Below, in pieces: positions 5,283 to 5,888 of a DNA stretch of 5,888 nucleotides. Every line of letters begins with the position of its first letter. Positions within the stretch are counted from its first letter, which is position 1. This DNA is from Candidatus Bathyarchaeota archaeon (GTDB lineage: Archaea; Thermoproteota; Bathyarchaeia; Bathyarchaeales; Bathyarchaeaceae), in assembly GCA_029879825.1 (NCBI GenBank), contig JAOUPL010000073.1:1-5888 (forward strand), read 5' to 3'. A program made the translations under genes and the position numbers. Below the pieces are notes generated by a model. That model was not told the DNA's origin and ran no database searches. It saw nothing but the letters and a program-made list of their open reading frames with translations.

Positions 5283-5403
5283 TCGTAAATCAAGACTGGG
5301 CATCAGATTTTGTTCATGTTCTCCCGCATTTTTCCTTTTTTCTTTGCTTTGCGCGTTTTTGTTTGGTTTCTGAGCAGGGGATCCACTCTACACATCTTAT
5401 TAT

Positions 5404-5458
5404 TTGATATATGTCAAGATTAGAAATAATTGATATATTAAGACATGATATACATCAA
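5404..5458. promoter_or_regulatory. Three TGATATA-type near-palindromes: candidate operator array with promoter
   Basis: TTGATATATGTCAA (5404-5417) is a near-palindrome with 6 of 7 pairs matching. TTGATATATTAA (5430-5441) repeats its left half, and TGATATACATCA (5446-5457) is a third copy with 5 of 6 pairs matching. The middle copy contains a TATA-like GATATATT that would start transcripts near 5461, ahead of the binding site of the Cys/His-rich gene. A repressor bound across these sites would block that promoter. The region is very AT-rich, so some likeness may be chance. Confidence 0.45.
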
Positions 5459-5478
5459 CATAAAGAGCATGATAGCGT

Positions 5479-5483
5479 AGGAG
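5479..5483 (+). promoter_or_regulatory. Ribosome binding site choosing the TTG at 5494
   Basis: AGGAG, followed by 10 bases to the TTG at 5494. The earlier in-frame TTG at 5485 is only one base away, too close to be served by this site. Confidence 0.5.
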
Positions 5484-5493
5484 TTTGTTTTCG

Positions 5494-5706
5494 TTGCTAA
5501 GAAAGATTCGAAAAGTGTTTTCTGGTGAACACCTGAAGGAAAAAGGAAACCCTTCTGTAAAAACATTAGCGAATAAAGAACAAAATCAAGCAGAATGCCT
5601 TCATCATCTTGGATATTTGGCCGACCGTGATAAAGGAACTCCTATTCCGCAAGAATGCATAAGTTGCCTTAAAGTATTGAAATGTATCGAGTTTAATCTA
5701 ATATAA
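5494..5706 (+). CDS. Small Cys/His-rich protein, probable metal-binding archaeal family
   Basis: 70 residues from the TTG at 5494. A basic N-terminal helix (MLRKIRKVFSG) and a polar linker lead to a C-terminal knuckle: C35-L-H37-H38-L-G-Y-L, then GTPIPQEC55-I-S-C58 and C64. The pattern C-x-H-H-x-x-G-Y-L ... T-P-I-P-x-E-C-x-x-C-x-x-x-x-x-C is one I recall from small archaeal proteins and protein tails; it very likely binds zinc or another metal, perhaps an iron-sulfur cluster. Its role is unknown. The basic N-terminal helix could lie on membrane lipid or nucleic acid. An earlier TTG at 5485 would add three residues but is too close to the AGGAG site. The gene stands alone behind the operator-like repeats, so it may be regulated by its own or a local repressor. 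Confidence 0.72.
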   Translation: MLRKIRKVFSGEHLKEKGNPSVKTLANKEQNQAECLHHLGYLADRDKGTPIPQECISCLKVLKCIEFNLI

Positions 5707-5841
5707 TACGGTGCGCGCGCTTTTTCAAGCACACATAGACATCATGTAGGTTTATCTAATAATCAAGTGGTTCGCATAACGGCGAATGCACGCACGTTGC
5801 ATTGTATCAATTGAAAATAGTCTTAAATTAGGGCGAATACA
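5707..5841. other. Non-coding stretch with overlapping inverted repeats
   Basis: After the Cys/His-rich gene come a CG tract (5713-5720) and a cluster of overlapping inverted repeats: TTCGC/GCGAA (5771-5775, 5782-5786), GCAT/ATGC (5774-5777, 5786-5789) and AATGCA/TGCATT (5785-5790, 5798-5803). TTAAATTA at 5823-5830 is a possible TATA box. No coding frame or tRNA is seen. Confidence 0.4.
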
Positions 5842-5888
5842 ATGTCGCGCGCGAAATTTTATGAGAGTAGATGGATATTGCCTATTCT
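5842..5888 (+). CDS. Possible start of a further gene, cut by window edge
   Basis: From the ATG at 5842 the frame stays open for 15 codons to the edge: MSRAKFYESRWILPI. AGGG lies 8 bases upstream. The hydrophobic end would suit the start of a membrane segment. ATGs at 5861 and 5871, in the other two frames, are also open to the edge, so which of them, if any, is real cannot be settled from this window. Confidence 0.25.
   Translation, partial: MSRAKFYESRWILPI

Larger units (their letters stand above)
4105..5853. repeat. Five scattered alternating CG tracts
   Basis: Runs of alternating C and G of 7-8 bases lie at 4105-4112, 4581-4587, 4801-4808, 5713-5720 and 5846-5853. None occurs before 4100. 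Three are in non-coding DNA, one is at the end of the Lys/Glu-rich gene, and one is at the head of the possible gene at the right edge. The flanks differ, so this is not one longer repeat copied around. Confidence 0.6.

Noticed and set aside
5134..5373. Plus-strand 79-codon frame
   Set aside because: It is antisense to the zinc-ribbon gene and its promoter and has no motif or binding site.
5771..5803. Integron-type attC recombination site
   Set aside because: GTT and AAC-like triplets occur but the paired 7-base core sites in the correct order are missing, and no integrase or cassette array is seen.

Overview
The window looks archaeal, most likely from the Thermoproteota or Bathyarchaeia-type lineages. 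This is inferred from TATA-like boxes about 25 bases ahead of probable transcription starts, Shine-Dalgarno motifs on only some genes, TTG starts, a MoaD/SAMP-type ubiquitin-fold protein, and small Cys/His-rich and zinc-ribbon proteins of a kind common in archaea. No rRNA, tRNA, CRISPR array, transposase or phage gene is visible, so the lineage call is inference.

Left part (1-3942): this is the metabolic half. An AMP-forming acetyl/propionyl-CoA synthetase (minus strand) runs off the left edge and lacks its C-terminal domain here. From a divergent promoter region (about 1386-1527) a rightward series begins: a small helical protein with weak HEPN-like features, a MoaD-like protein ending in Gly-Gly, and, after a short gap with a perfect inverted repeat, a complete acyl-CoA ligase. 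Two members of the same adenylating superfamily therefore flank the pair of small genes. The theme is activation of organic acids to CoA thioesters. The MoaD protein hints at a molybdo- or tungstopterin enzyme, such as an aldehyde oxidoreductase making acids, encoded elsewhere.

Right part (3943-5888): this is sparse and looks rearranged. It holds a C-terminal scrap of a short-chain dehydrogenase (minus), a 61-residue Lys/Glu-rich protein (minus) whose last codons run into that scrap at an alternating CG tract, a 40-codon protein-like frame with no start codon (plus), about 400 bases of repeat- and hairpin-rich DNA, a membrane-anchored zinc-ribbon protein (minus), three TGATATA-type near-palindromes, a 70-residue Cys/His-rich protein (plus), and perhaps the first codons of a further gene at the right edge. 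Five alternating CG tracts of 7-8 bases lie in this part and none in the left part.

Most worth checking are the altered acyl pocket and altered P-loop of the CoA synthetase, the two operator-like palindromes, the dehydrogenase remnant, the startless frame, and the clustered CG tracts. No clearly new multi-gene system can be demonstrated from this sequence alone.
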